Both the position numbers and the translations under genes were made by a program. A DNA stretch of 7,591 nucleotides from Candidatus Brocadiaceae bacterium. Its GTDB lineage: Bacteria; Planctomycetota; Brocadiia; SM23-32. The DNA lies in NCBI GenBank assembly GCA_003551785.1, contig PUNP01000463.1, positions 1 to 7,591 on the forward strand, in the 5' to 3' direction. A model generated the notes under the pieces. The model worked only from the letters and a program-made list of their open reading frames with translations. It was not told where the DNA came from and did no database searches. Shown here piece by piece: positions 1-7,374 of this stretch (its first letter is position 1; the number at the start of each line of letters is the position of its first letter).

Positions 1-121
1 CGGAAGGGCCGAGCAGGGCGGATTCACGGCTACGTTATGTAAAATCGACACTTAGCAATGAATCTTCATTCCACCGGCACAGGGCACGGTGGGGATGACA
101 CGGTGTTCACTGAGGATTTAC
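1..121 (-). repeat. Left terminal inverted arm
   Basis: Read on the minus strand, this arm starts at 121 with GTAAATCCTCAGTGAAC and runs out of the window. Positions 61-97 are the exact reverse complement of 7478-7514 (37 bp), and 1-30 of 7548-7577 (30 bp). The 30 nt between these blocks (31-60) do not resemble the 33 nt between the matching blocks on the right. A 6-bp stem, CCACCG/CGGTGG, lies at 71-76 and 87-92. The tip resembles the right arm's tip only partly, about 15 of 19 positions by eye. No gene is visible in this stretch. Confidence 0.9.
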
Positions 122-133
122 GAATTCAGTGAA
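106..133. repeat. Hairpin at the inner edge of the left arm
   Basis: TTCACTGA (106-113) and TCAGTGAA (126-133) form a perfect 8-bp inverted repeat with a 12-nt loop, about 70 nt beyond the stop of the DUF2961 gene. The halves are versions of the TTCASTGAA core of the repeat family. No T-run follows on the minus strand, so it is not a standard terminator. Confidence 0.5.
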
Positions 134-202
134 TCCCATGGGCTCCTCGTCGTCAACCAGAACATCAGCATGATCAAGTGGACTTACTTCCCTCCTGCGA
201 AA

Positions 203-2059
203 TCACCGCCAGAGGATAGCAGAGTCTTCTGCCTCACACTGCATAGTCAACGAAAATCCGTTCCAGAACCAGTTACAGTTTTCGGTATTTCCCACCACTA
301 TACGCAGAGTATTAAGTCCCGCTTGCAACGAGGCGGGCACTTTGAAAATTCTGAACGGGTCGGGGCCGTCTCGACCTTCATCGGTAAACTTTAACGCACC
401 GTTGACGTACAGCCGCACAGGATCGTCACACCCCAGCCGGAACGTAACCTCTTCGGGATTTGTCGACCAGAGCCGGGTTTCGGCGCAGGTGCAGATGTTG
501 CCGGGGACACCGCCGCTGGAAGGCGGAACGGCCCAGGTGTATCGGCGGTGCACATGACACAAATCAACGAACCCCTGCTGCGCCCGCTTTTGCCAGGAAC
601 GTGTTGGCATACTGTCAATGTGCCCGGGCCACGGCCGCGCTTCGGATGGGAAAGGGTTTTCCGGTGAAAGGACATCTATAGATTCCAGATCAAAAGGGCC
701 AGTCAGAGTATATAAAGCCCCGTGCCCAACTATGTTGCCGTTGCACTGCGTGTCGGTATCCGGACGCTGGTACCAGAAAGCAACCGCCTTGGCGGGCTGG
801 CCGGCGAATGATCCCCAATTGAACACGAACGATTCATGGAACGGGATCGGCATTTCCAGGTGATGGCGATAGCGCGCGGAATGGGCGGGACACCCACAGT
901 AGGGCGTACGGTTCCAGATACGCATATAGGCCATATGAAAATAATCCTCACCGCAGATACCGTGCAACTGCCCGGCGGTATCGGCTCCGGCATCAAACAT
1001 CACGTTGTCACCGCCACCGTGATCATGGCCGGTATCGAAAATATGGACGCCGACGAAATGGCCTCTCCCGCGCGTATTACAGCATTCGAAATCGTCACGT
1101 CCGTTGGTCACACTGCTTCGGAATTGCGCGTGGAAATACGTGAATGTATCGGGGGAAGGCACCGATTTCTCATACCTGACACGCACGTTGAAATGATAGG
1201 CTTCGCTGAACGAACCATAGTCCATTCCGGTCAAAAGCTGTATGCCGGTACGGACACGGAAGGGCATGGGGAAGCGTATGACGGCCTTGGAACCAGTGCG
1301 CTCAACACATGCGTTTTTAAACGGACCAACCAGGTAGCGCAGCGGCGCGTCAACCTGAAAAGGGCCGTCGAGACGGTCTTCACCGTCACGTTTACCATCG
1401 AAGGCGATCCTCAGCAGGAGGCTGTCGAGGGCTTTGCCGCTTATAGCAATTTCCCGGATGATACCGCCGCCTTCGATCCAGAGGTTGGTCGGCGAAGCGC
1501 TACGGAGTTCGATGTCCTCGTCCAGAACCTCAATTTTTTCAACGAGCGGTTCGGCAGTGACGGGAGCGTCCTCGTAAAAGAGCGTCGGTTTACCATTGGC
1601 GTCTGAAGCCTGGCGCGGTAAGGGCGTTTTGTCCTCCCCCCCCAGCGCATAGTCGATTTGCCAATAGGGCCCGTCTCCGGTTTCACCAAGCGCTTCGGCA
1701 TCAATACGCAAAGATTTACAGAACGGAATCGGCAAATACAGGTTGGCGCTCCTGTGATCATAGAACCCGCCCAGCGGAATATCCGGACGGACGATATGTT
1801 CGGCGGCCTGGGCCAATTCATGAGCCGGGCCGGAAACTACCGGCTGCTCGAGCCCGTCAACGTATATATGAATAGCCATTTCGGTTCCCACCTTATGCGT
1901 GGTCCATATCCGTTTCAACACCCCCGGTCCGTTAAGCTGAAGCAGGGTCTCGCGCCCAGTCTTGGGAGAACCGAATCGGGTGTATTTACCGGTACGGTAT
2001 TCGCGAGGCAGGTAAAGTTCCGGCAGGTAAAAACGTTGAGCATATTGCATTGATTTCAT
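203..2059 (-). CDS. DUF2961 / GH172-like glycoside hydrolase with C-terminal beta-sandwich domain
   Basis: A 618-residue protein of the DUF2961 type. Characterised GH172 members act on fructofuranosides (difructose dianhydride I enzyme) or arabinofuranosides; the substrate here is not predictable. Family signatures visible in order: LQLNGPGVLKRIW (about 41-52), PLGGFYDHRSANLYLPIPF (about 95-113), a second PMPF (264-267), GRGHFVGVHIFD (331-342) and GEDYF (370-374), whose Glu371 matches one of the two catalytic glutamates. The other family glutamate, in a GEGDE-like motif about 21 residues upstream, appears replaced: the segment reads GGGDN (348-352). Residues about 520-605 form a jelly-roll-like accessory domain (LYVNG, then AGLNTLRIVVGN). 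No signal peptide or membrane segment is visible, so the protein is probably cytoplasmic. The ATG at 2059 has no clear Shine-Dalgarno sequence; Met4 is an alternative start. It is the last gene of the same-strand series, 212 nt after its neighbour. Family call is firm, activity is not. Confidence 0.88.
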   Translation of the reverse strand: MKSMQYAQRFYLPELYLPREYRTGKYTRFGSPKTGRETLLQLNGPGVLKRIWTTHKVGTEMAIHIYVDGLEQPVVSGPAHELAQAAEHIVRPDIPLGGFYDHRSANLYLPIPFCKSLRIDAEALGETGDGPYWQIDYALGGEDKTPLPRQASDANGKPTLFYEDAPVTAEPLVEKIEVLDEDIELRSASPTNLWIEGGGIIREIAISGKALDSLLLRIAFDGKRDGEDRLDGPFQVDAPLRYLVGPFKNACVERTGSKAVIRFPMPFRVRTGIQLLTGMDYGSFSEAYHFNVRVRYEKSVPSPDTFTYFHAQFRSSVTNGRDDFECCNTRGRGHFVGVHIFDTGHDHGGGDNVMFDAGADTAGQLHGICGEDYFHMAYMRIWNRTPYCGCPAHSARYRHHLEMPIPFHESFVFNWGSFAGQPAKAVAFWYQRPDTDTQCNGNIVGHGALYTLTGPFDLESIDVLSPENPFPSEARPWPGHIDSMPTRSWQKRAQQGFVDLCHVHRRYTWAVPPSSGGVPGNICTCAETRLWSTNPEEVTFRLGCDDPVRLYVNGALKFTDEGRDGPDPFRIFKVPASLQAGLNTLRIVVGNTENCNWFWNGFSLTMQCEAEDSAILWR

Positions 2060-2271
2060 AGTTCTAAAAAAGCTATTAAAATTTTAGGCTCTCCGTCATC
2101 TTTGCGGATGTTGAGATTGCGCAAAAGAATCGTAATCACCTATAGTAAAGAGAGATAGCAGTTGCTGGTTGTCAGTTGGTGGTAAAAAGACAATTACAGT
2201 TATAGTTACGTTTTTATTTGCAATCGAGCAGTTTTTCATCTTTTTTTGTCTGTTGATTCTGTAATCCTCGC
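2060..2271. other. AT-rich spacer with three degenerate heptamers
   Basis: This 212-nt gap between the last two genes holds no supportable gene. The units found in the other gaps are absent. At 2159-2179 three 7-nt units run in tandem (CAGTTGC, TGGTTGT, CAGTTGG on the plus strand), similar to short heptamer repeats known from bacterial intergenic DNA. I found no promoter pair that I would defend. Confidence 0.4.
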
Positions 2272-3735
2272 TCATATTAGAAGAGAATCCCATGCTGAGG
2301 CAATTTCTCGGAGGTCATTCTCGGGAATCCGACGGGTGGTCGGTTCCTTATCCCAGTTGAGCAGAAAGCGGTCGGCGTAGAAGATGCACGGGACGCCGAG
2401 CACTTTGCTGTTGATCGTGTATTTTTTCCATTGCGGGTAATCTCTGCTGACCCAATTATCGGTATCGATAGGCTTAGCCGGTAGAGCGGCCCGTGCGAGG
2501 TCGGATCGGATTTTCATCGTTTCAATAACATCACCCGTTACGTATCCTGTATCGTGGAGTCGCACCATATCGAAGCTGTCATGGAACAGCGGGTGGACGG
2601 TGGAGGATGTCACCAGGGCATCTGGTTTGGCCTTTTTGGCGGCATCGTAAATAGTTTTTTGATAAGAATAGAGCAGTTCCACGCCCCAGCCGTCCCCATG
2701 CATACGGATAGGGCCAATTGAGGGGTCAAAAAAGGCGCTTTTGCCGAACCGTGCCCCGCCGCGGGGACGTCGGCAGGAGGGGGAGTAAGCGAGTTGATCG
2801 ATTTTGAATCCATCGGCGTCTAATCCGTCAGGGGATATCAGCTTCCCGACCTGCGTGCGCACGTAGTCCAGGTAATCCGGATTGGTGGGGTCAGCGGTCA
2901 ACTTTTGGTCGCCGGCAAAGACACACCACTCGTCCGGCAGTCCGTCCCAGAGCCATGCAGCGATCCAGAGCAGCACTCTTCGCCCGCGTTCATGTTCTTT
3001 TGCAATGAAGTCTTTCAGATCGGGCCAGCTTATATCATCCACCTCCCAGGAACCGGCCGGCGACCAGCCATGGTCGATAATGGTTGTTCCGAACGGGACT
3101 TCGGCTTTGTCCAGGCGTGCCAACCATTTTTCGTAGAGTCCCTGGATGCAATAGGCCAGGGCCCTTTGCTCGGGGCCCGGCCCTTCGAGCCACATACTCG
3201 TGCTGACCTGGTCGCCCCATCCGCAGTATATCGGACGGAGCCACCAGGACGGGATATCATCGCGGGGTATACCTGCTTCGGAGTACCGTGCCGCCAGTCC
3301 GCGCGCCAGCAGTTCATGCTGAGTCTCCCCGGCTTCTTTTTCGACAACATCGACCCATATATGATTTTGTGCTTCCGCGGGGCAAGTGCGGCCCTCCAGG
3401 TCAATGCTGATATCAAGCCCTCCCTGATGCCCGTGAAAATCGATTTGGTTCCACCTGTGCCATCCCGCATCAGCGGCGACACTGACAAGGGCTGTCTTTT
3501 CATTAGCCCCATGCAGGCAGACGGCAAAGGGCGGCGGAGAGAATTTGGCACCGCACTCCTGATTGGCTACAATGCCGATCCGCAGGTCTTTAGGCAGTTT
3601 GTAGGGCGCAGTCCGATTTTCACACGACGGGCTCGGATTCCACATGCGGTCGGGAGCAAGCCCCAGGTCTTTCGGGGTGAGTGTTCTTGTAAGCGTCTCA
3701 CCTTCCGCCTTCAAAAAAATAGGTGCTGCAAGCAT
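2272..3735 (-). CDS. Alpha-galactosidase-like (clan GH-D type) TIM-barrel glycoside hydrolase
   Basis: From the ATG at 3735 the protein has 487 residues. The same frame extends ten codons to a TTG at 3765, but that TTG lies inside an intergenic repeat unit and has no ribosome binding site. The ATG has only a weak AAGAG upstream, so I prefer it with moderate confidence. Residues 1 to about 160 look like a beta-rich N-terminal domain. The barrel then follows with WWLRPIYCGWGDQV, TTIIDHGWSPAGSW, RRVLLWIAAWLW and DADGFKIDQLAY. The Asp of FKID sits where GH36/GH27-like enzymes carry the nucleophile (KxD at strand beta-4); this is family knowledge applied by eye. The acid/base residue cannot be assigned. 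The protein stops soon after the barrel (…SAWDSLLI), without the C-terminal beta-sandwich common in GH36, so it may be a short subfamily or truncated. No signal peptide is seen. Probable role is hydrolysis of alpha-linked galactosides; GH31-like specificity is an alternative. Confidence 0.82.
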   Translation of the reverse strand: MLAAPIFLKAEGETLTRTLTPKDLGLAPDRMWNPSPSCENRTAPYKLPKDLRIGIVANQECGAKFSPPPFAVCLHGANEKTALVSVAADAGWHRWNQIDFHGHQGGLDISIDLEGRTCPAEAQNHIWVDVVEKEAGETQHELLARGLAARYSEAGIPRDDIPSWWLRPIYCGWGDQVSTSMWLEGPGPEQRALAYCIQGLYEKWLARLDKAEVPFGTTIIDHGWSPAGSWEVDDISWPDLKDFIAKEHERGRRVLLWIAAWLWDGLPDEWCVFAGDQKLTADPTNPDYLDYVRTQVGKLISPDGLDADGFKIDQLAYSPSCRRPRGGARFGKSAFFDPSIGPIRMHGDGWGVELLYSYQKTIYDAAKKAKPDALVTSSTVHPLFHDSFDMVRLHDTGYVTGDVIETMKIRSDLARAALPAKPIDTDNWVSRDYPQWKKYTINSKVLGVPCIFYADRFLLNWDKEPTTRRIPENDLREIASAWDSLLI

Positions 3736-3762
3736 GTCATAACTCTTATTGAGGGTTTTGTG

Positions 3763-3785
3763 CAAGTATTCAGTGAACCACGTTG
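3763..3785 (+). repeat. Short internal repeat unit at the 5' end of the alpha-galactosidase-like gene
   Basis: AAGTATTCAGTGAACCACGT (3764-3783) matches the unit at 3869-3888 with one mismatch, in tandem orientation 105 nt away. The similarity stops after CACGT, and no hairpin block follows. The unit touches the longest possible reading frame of the neighbouring gene, supplying its alternative TTG codon. Confidence 0.75.
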
Positions 3786-3866
3786 TCCACTGTTACTATG
3801 ATAATCGATGTAAATCTTCCGGACAGATATTCATTTAACCAAATGTAGTCTCTCCCCCGTCAAATG

Positions 3867-3922
3867 ATAAGTATTCACTGAACCACGTCAAAGCATCCCC
3901 ATCGTGCTCAGTGGGGCGGTGC
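3867..3922 (+). repeat. Internal repeat unit matching the right arm tip
   Basis: Positions 3868-3901 match 7452-7485 with a single mismatch. A short GC hairpin (CCCCA at 3897-3901 with TGGGG at 3912-3916) follows, as in the other units, and the loop contains GTGCTCAGTG (3904-3913). The unit begins ATAAG instead of GTAAG. It lies between the two first-transcribed genes. Confidence 0.85.
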
Positions 3923-3927
3923 AATAA

Positions 3928-4048
3928 TGATTCAGGGCTGCATATCGATTTTCCACACCATACCCGAGTCACCACCTGAATCAGAAAGACTTGTTTTGGG
4001 TGCGCGGTCTGGAACGTTCCCCGTTGCTTTTCATGGCAATTATAATTG
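3928..4048. other. Palindrome-rich spacer downstream of the GH42-like gene
   Basis: Three symmetric sequences occur here. TGATTCAGG (3928-3936) pairs with CCTGAATCA (3975-3983) over a 38-nt loop. GGAACGTTCC (4011-4020) is a perfect 10-bp palindrome. CAATTATAATTG (4037-4048) is a perfect 12-bp palindrome starting three bases beyond the stop codon. None has the T-run of a factor-independent terminator in the reading direction. They could be operator-like or processing sites, or chance. Confidence 0.35.
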
Positions 4049-4050
4049 AT

Positions 4051-5712
4051 TTATTTTAACAAAACGACATCCACACTCCGGGGCAGGTGCATTTTGATAA
4101 TTATGTCATCCCCTTCACGCTCCCATTGGAGTTCTCCCTGAAAACTGGAGGAGACCTGAGTTACCTGACGGGGATGCCGCAGGGTAATAACTGTTTCCGG
4201 CATATTATCGTCATTTTCATATCTGTGGTAACCAAAGTTATTGAGTGTTATAGCCAGCCCAGATTCATGTTCAAAAAGGGTCATTTCCACCTGCGGATAA
4301 TCTATGCTTACCTTGGGTGTCCCCAGGTGTTCCAGCAATGGTGTGGTCAGGATTGGACTCCTTTCAAAACGATAGTTTCCCAGGCCGGCAGGGCCACCGG
4401 CATCCCCCTTGAAGAGGATGCCGGGCTGGAAGCCGTAGAGCAGGGTGCGTCCCTGGCCGATGCGGTTGCTAACAGCAGCGCAACTGCCATCAGCATAGGT
4501 ACCTACGGAAGTTCCCTCCTGTGGAGTGAGTATAACCCTGGAGCCGATAAGCGGCACCTCCATGGCTGGTGTTAGTTCGCTTTCCTGCAGCGAAAGGTTA
4601 GTTATTGGATCATGGCCTGCCAGTCGGCCGGGATGCCACCCGCCTCGGGAGGAGTCCATGTATATCTGTTGTGCTCCGAACAAATCCGAAAAAGCGTTGG
4701 TCGGTTCGTTATATTCGTCCAACATACCGGCACCGGCCGTACCGATCAAGAGACCGCCCTGCTTCACCCATTCCCGCAAATGCGCGGCGGCATCGGTTGG
4801 CAGGTTGAATCCATTAAGCAGTACCACCTGATAACGAGCCAGTTCCTCCGCAACCAGGTCTTCCACCAGAATAATGTCGGGATTAAACTGATTATAGCTC
4901 AGGGCGGCAAAAACCAGGGCCCGGTCACACTGCATACCGTAAGGCCCGGCATTCCATATCTCGTGCGTACGGTTATATAGCAGGGCGACCTTGCGGGGCT
5001 GCCGTTCCCCTTCCGCAATAATGGTATCAGCGGGTCCCAGGGCATAAGTGCCTCGGGCAACAGCGCTGTAAACATGGGGTATATCGCTCCAGTAATTCAC
5101 CTGATCGCCCCCGCTGTATACCGGCCCAAAATCATAAAGGTGAATCAGGTCTATTCCTCGTGAAACCAGGGAGATAATCTTATGATCCGCCCCCCCCATT
5201 CGGGCGACTGCATAGAATCCGGTGGACAACTCATGCCGGCGTGCCGCACATTCCACCCAGGCTCCGTAATAGCTGACAATATCCAGCCCCAGGTAACCCC
5301 AGCGACCGTGATTGGCCCAACATGAGCCCCATGCCATGGAGGCGCCGTACTGACGTGGCAGTTGGAACCAGTCAGAATTGTTCATGTGCTGGGACCCCTC
5401 AATTATTGGGCTGGCCGGAGAAAAATTGGCATAAGTTACCGCGTTGGGATAATACTTGTCGATTGCTTTAGTATAATGGCGATAAACATCAGCAGACAGT
5501 ACATATTTATATAGCTGGCTATAATAATATAGTCGGCGGTTAAAGCGGGTCATGACTTCGGGTTTATGTTCAAGGTAATCCAGGTATTCGAGGTTCTCAA
5601 CCCCGAAATACGCAGGGGTTTCTCCTTTCGAATGCAAAACTTCCCCCATCCATGTATGGAAGTGCGCCCGGATATCACTGGAATAATTAATTTTTCCGGC
5701 CCGTGAATTCAC
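4051..5712 (-). CDS. C-terminal part of a frameshifted GH42-like hydrolase (rest of TIM barrel, GATase-like domain, beta domain)
   Basis: A 553-residue reading frame from a GTG at 5712. It is very probably not an independent gene: the frame is open further upstream to a TAA at 5797-5799, there is no usable ribosome binding site at the GTG, and the residues just before it (KIGDEIGP) continue the barrel of the upstream fragment. Residues 1 to about 235 are the second half of a TIM-barrel-like domain rich in aromatic residues. About 240-345 form an alpha/beta layer resembling the glutamine-amidotransferase-like trimerisation domain of GH42 beta-galactosidases (RKVALLYN, then YQVVLLNGFNLPTD and WVKQGGLLIGTAGAG). 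The end (about 465-553) is a small beta domain of the sort that closes GH42-like proteins (LAITLNNFGYHRYEN). The stop at 4051 is followed by the first of several palindromes. Substrate unknown; a beta-galactosidase-like or non-catalytic glycan-binding role are both possible. Confidence 0.8.
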   Translation of the reverse strand: MNSRAGKINYSSDIRAHFHTWMGEVLHSKGETPAYFGVENLEYLDYLEHKPEVMTRFNRRLYYYSQLYKYVLSADVYRHYTKAIDKYYPNAVTYANFSPASPIIEGSQHMNNSDWFQLPRQYGASMAWGSCWANHGRWGYLGLDIVSYYGAWVECAARRHELSTGFYAVARMGGADHKIISLVSRGIDLIHLYDFGPVYSGGDQVNYWSDIPHVYSAVARGTYALGPADTIIAEGERQPRKVALLYNRTHEIWNAGPYGMQCDRALVFAALSYNQFNPDIILVEDLVAEELARYQVVLLNGFNLPTDAAAHLREWVKQGGLLIGTAGAGMLDEYNEPTNAFSDLFGAQQIYMDSSRGGWHPGRLAGHDPITNLSLQESELTPAMEVPLIGSRVILTPQEGTSVGTYADGSCAAVSNRIGQGRTLLYGFQPGILFKGDAGGPAGLGNYRFERSPILTTPLLEHLGTPKVSIDYPQVEMTLFEHESGLAITLNNFGYHRYENDDNMPETVITLRHPRQVTQVSSSFQGELQWEREGDDIIIKMHLPRSVDVVLLK

Positions 5713-5729
5713 GGGCCCAATTTCATCAC

Positions 5730-5799
5730 CTATCTTCCCGTATGGAGGTCTTCGCCATAATAAGGATCCCTTTCCATGGAGTTTTGACTTCCTCTTTTA
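5730..5799 (-). other. Frameshift junction joining 7277-5730 and 5712-4051 into one gene
   Basis: The upstream frame ends at TAG (5730-5732). The downstream frame is open back to TAA (5797-5799). The shift must therefore lie in this 70-nt overlap. On the minus strand the end of the upstream frame reads cat acg gga aga tag. Adding one A to the AA at 5735-5736 gives cat acg gga aag ata ggt gat gaa, which is HTGKIGDE running into the downstream frame. The joined gene would encode about 1075 residues. No canonical slippery heptamer with a strong downstream stem is evident, so a deletion or a sequencing error is more likely than programmed frameshifting. Confidence 0.8.
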
Positions 5800-7277
5800 A
5801 TAGCCCTATCCACCGTATAGGGAATAACAGGGTCCGCTGGGTCATGGGTTTGTACCATATAAGCCCAGACTGACGGTGCCGACCGCAAAGAGCGCCTCAT
5901 CCCGTATTTTTGCAGTAAGTCACGATCAGAAATACCGGTTTCGGTAATGCCCAACAAAGACAGCAATCTGACCGTAGATTCCTGTTGCGGAGCCACCGGA
6001 TTCGCACGGGTCAAAATACTCAATTTTTTTGGTCTCGGATGGTCTTCCGGCAACCCGAGGGCATCCACTGCTTCTTCAGCGGTACGGATAAAATCCAAAT
6101 GAATTTCTTCGACACTGCGCAGATTAGCGAGGAAATCCTCCCTGAGCATGCCTTTGACTACTGGAGAATCTTCTTCCGGAACCGGATAATCGATCCGTCC
6201 CCGGCGGGCCGGCAGGGCCAGTACAGCTCTGCTGTTATAAATCTGGGCATTTTTGCTTTTTAGCACTGCATGCTCATCGGGATACCATGCCAACTGCACA
6301 TCAACCCTGCCCGCATCAATACCACTGAGTCCCAAATTCAAAGTGAACCAGGGGCCTGCTCCAGTGCTGCAGAAGGTGGCATTCACCCAGCTTGACCATT
6401 CCCCCTGCCTGATCCTGCCAGAACCATCCTTGGAAGTTACCGGTGGTCCGCTCTCATCATGATCAATCGCATTCAGTGAAGAGCGCCAGTAAAACTGACC
6501 GCTAAAGCCGCGGGGCCGCCATCGCCAGTTAAAACCTACAGCTAAACTGCTTATTCCGTATTCGGGATCACCCTCAGCCCCCTCACGTACTCGGAAGCGG
6601 TAAAAAATTTTGTCCAGGTTATTTTTCTCGTCCACCCGACTGCGGTTGGGCACGAAACTGAGCGAGCGGGAAAGAAAAACCGTGCTGATACGCGCCGTGC
6701 TCAAGTGCGAACTGAAAGACAGTGTTGTCTCCCCCTTTTTCAGTTCTATATCATGATATTCCCATATCCAGATCGGACTACCCGACATGGTTTCCATTCT
6801 ATCCGGCTCTTCCAGTCGAAAATTCTGTTCTTCTTGCTGCTGTTCCAGTTCTTCTCGGCTGATCGGATCGGCTCCGAAAAGGTATTCCCCGCTGTTGGCC
6901 CCAGCCAGTTCCATTTTCACGGTAGAACGTTCGTTAGCCCTCACAAACCGCCTTAACCATACCCGATATACCCCGTCGGCCGGCACTTTAACGGTAGCCT
7001 TTAGCGGCACTTCGTTCCCCTCAGAAGCAAGCCATTGGTTGCTTTGGTTCCACTTCCAACCCACATCTTGGTCTTCGGATACATCAAGCCAATAACGCAG
7101 TTCAATACGGCAACTGTCACCCAGCAGGTGGTAATCTCTCTCCAACCCTTTTATTTCCTCCAGAAAAGCATCCTCTATCCCGAAATCGTCTTGCTCCCAA
7201 CAATAGAGTGCCCCGCCTGAAATTAGACAACAAACCAGAAATAGCCCCGACATTTTCAATAGTTTAAAGGCAAACAA
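5730..7277 (-). CDS. N-terminal part of the same frameshifted GH42-like protein (signal peptide, two beta domains, start of TIM barrel)
   Basis: A 515-residue frame from the TTG at 7277. The frame also contains an ATG at 7304, nine codons upstream, but the only good Shine-Dalgarno sequence (7286-7291) lies inside that extension, 8 nt before the TTG. With the TTG start the N-terminus is a basic stretch plus a hydrophobic core (LKMSGLFLVCCLISGGALYC), a typical Sec signal peptide; ALYC is not a convincing lipobox. Two beta-sandwich, carbohydrate-binding-like regions follow. The first has VPADGVYRVWLRRF and a Gln/Glu-rich insert (EELEQQQEEQ); the second has the Trp-rich FNWRWRPRGFSGQFYWRSS. A helical stretch then leads to the apparent barrel start, KKLSILTRANP. 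The frame stops at 5730 after YYGEDLHTGR, in mid-barrel. This first half alone would lack the active site, so the gene is either broken, misassembled or rejoined by frameshifting. It is first in the series and exported, unlike the two genes that follow. Confidence 0.78.
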   Translation of the reverse strand: MFAFKLLKMSGLFLVCCLISGGALYCWEQDDFGIEDAFLEEIKGLERDYHLLGDSCRIELRYWLDVSEDQDVGWKWNQSNQWLASEGNEVPLKATVKVPADGVYRVWLRRFVRANERSTVKMELAGANSGEYLFGADPISREELEQQQEEQNFRLEEPDRMETMSGSPIWIWEYHDIELKKGETTLSFSSHLSTARISTVFLSRSLSFVPNRSRVDEKNNLDKIFYRFRVREGAEGDPEYGISSLAVGFNWRWRPRGFSGQFYWRSSLNAIDHDESGPPVTSKDGSGRIRQGEWSSWVNATFCSTGAGPWFTLNLGLSGIDAGRVDVQLAWYPDEHAVLKSKNAQIYNSRAVLALPARRGRIDYPVPEEDSPVVKGMLREDFLANLRSVEEIHLDFIRTAEEAVDALGLPEDHPRPKKLSILTRANPVAPQQESTVRLLSLLGITETGISDRDLLQKYGMRRSLRSAPSVWAYMVQTHDPADPVIPYTVDRAIKRGSQNSMERDPYYGEDLHTGR

Positions 7278-7283
7278 GGTTAA

Positions 7284-7293
7284 ATCTCCTTTT
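7284..7293 (-). promoter_or_regulatory. Ribosome binding site that decides a TTG start
   Basis: The minus strand reads AAAAGGAGAT here, a near-perfect Shine-Dalgarno sequence. Eight nucleotides separate AAGGAG (7286-7291) from the TTG at 7277-7275, the optimal distance. The upstream ATG (7304) would place this site inside the coding region, and the next downstream ATG (7253) is too far away. It is the only strong ribosome binding site I find in the window. Confidence 0.65.
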
Positions 7294-7374
7294 TTTTGCA
7301 CCATCAGTTTCTGTTTTATGAATCACACATTTATCCCCGCCATCGAATAACGTAAATATCCAATCTCCATTCAA

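Noticed and set aside
31..60. CRISPR-like repeat and spacer pattern (blocks of 30-37 bp with 30-33 nt between)
   Set aside because: The two blocks in each arm are different sequences, there is only one of each per arm, and no cas gene is present.
89..394. Plus-strand ORF of 101 codons starting in the left arm
   Set aside because: Half is antisense to the DUF2961 gene and half is repeat DNA; no protein-like pattern.
836..1606. Plus-strand ORF of 256 codons
   Set aside because: It lies wholly antisense to the DUF2961 gene, which has clear family motifs over the same region; the translation resembles no protein I know.
2096..2293. Minus-strand ORF of 65 codons between the last two genes
   Set aside because: It overlaps the end of the previous gene, has no ribosome binding site, and its middle is made of the CAGTTG-like heptamers.
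2905..3801. Plus-strand ORF of 298 codons
   Set aside because: It is antisense to the alpha-galactosidase-like gene, whose barrel motifs cover the interval, and runs into the intergenic repeat.
3858..3863. A minus-strand TTGACG as a -35 box for the alpha-galactosidase-like gene
   Set aside because: At 16-18 nt spacing only poor -10 candidates (such as GTTAAA) follow, so I do not annotate a promoter.
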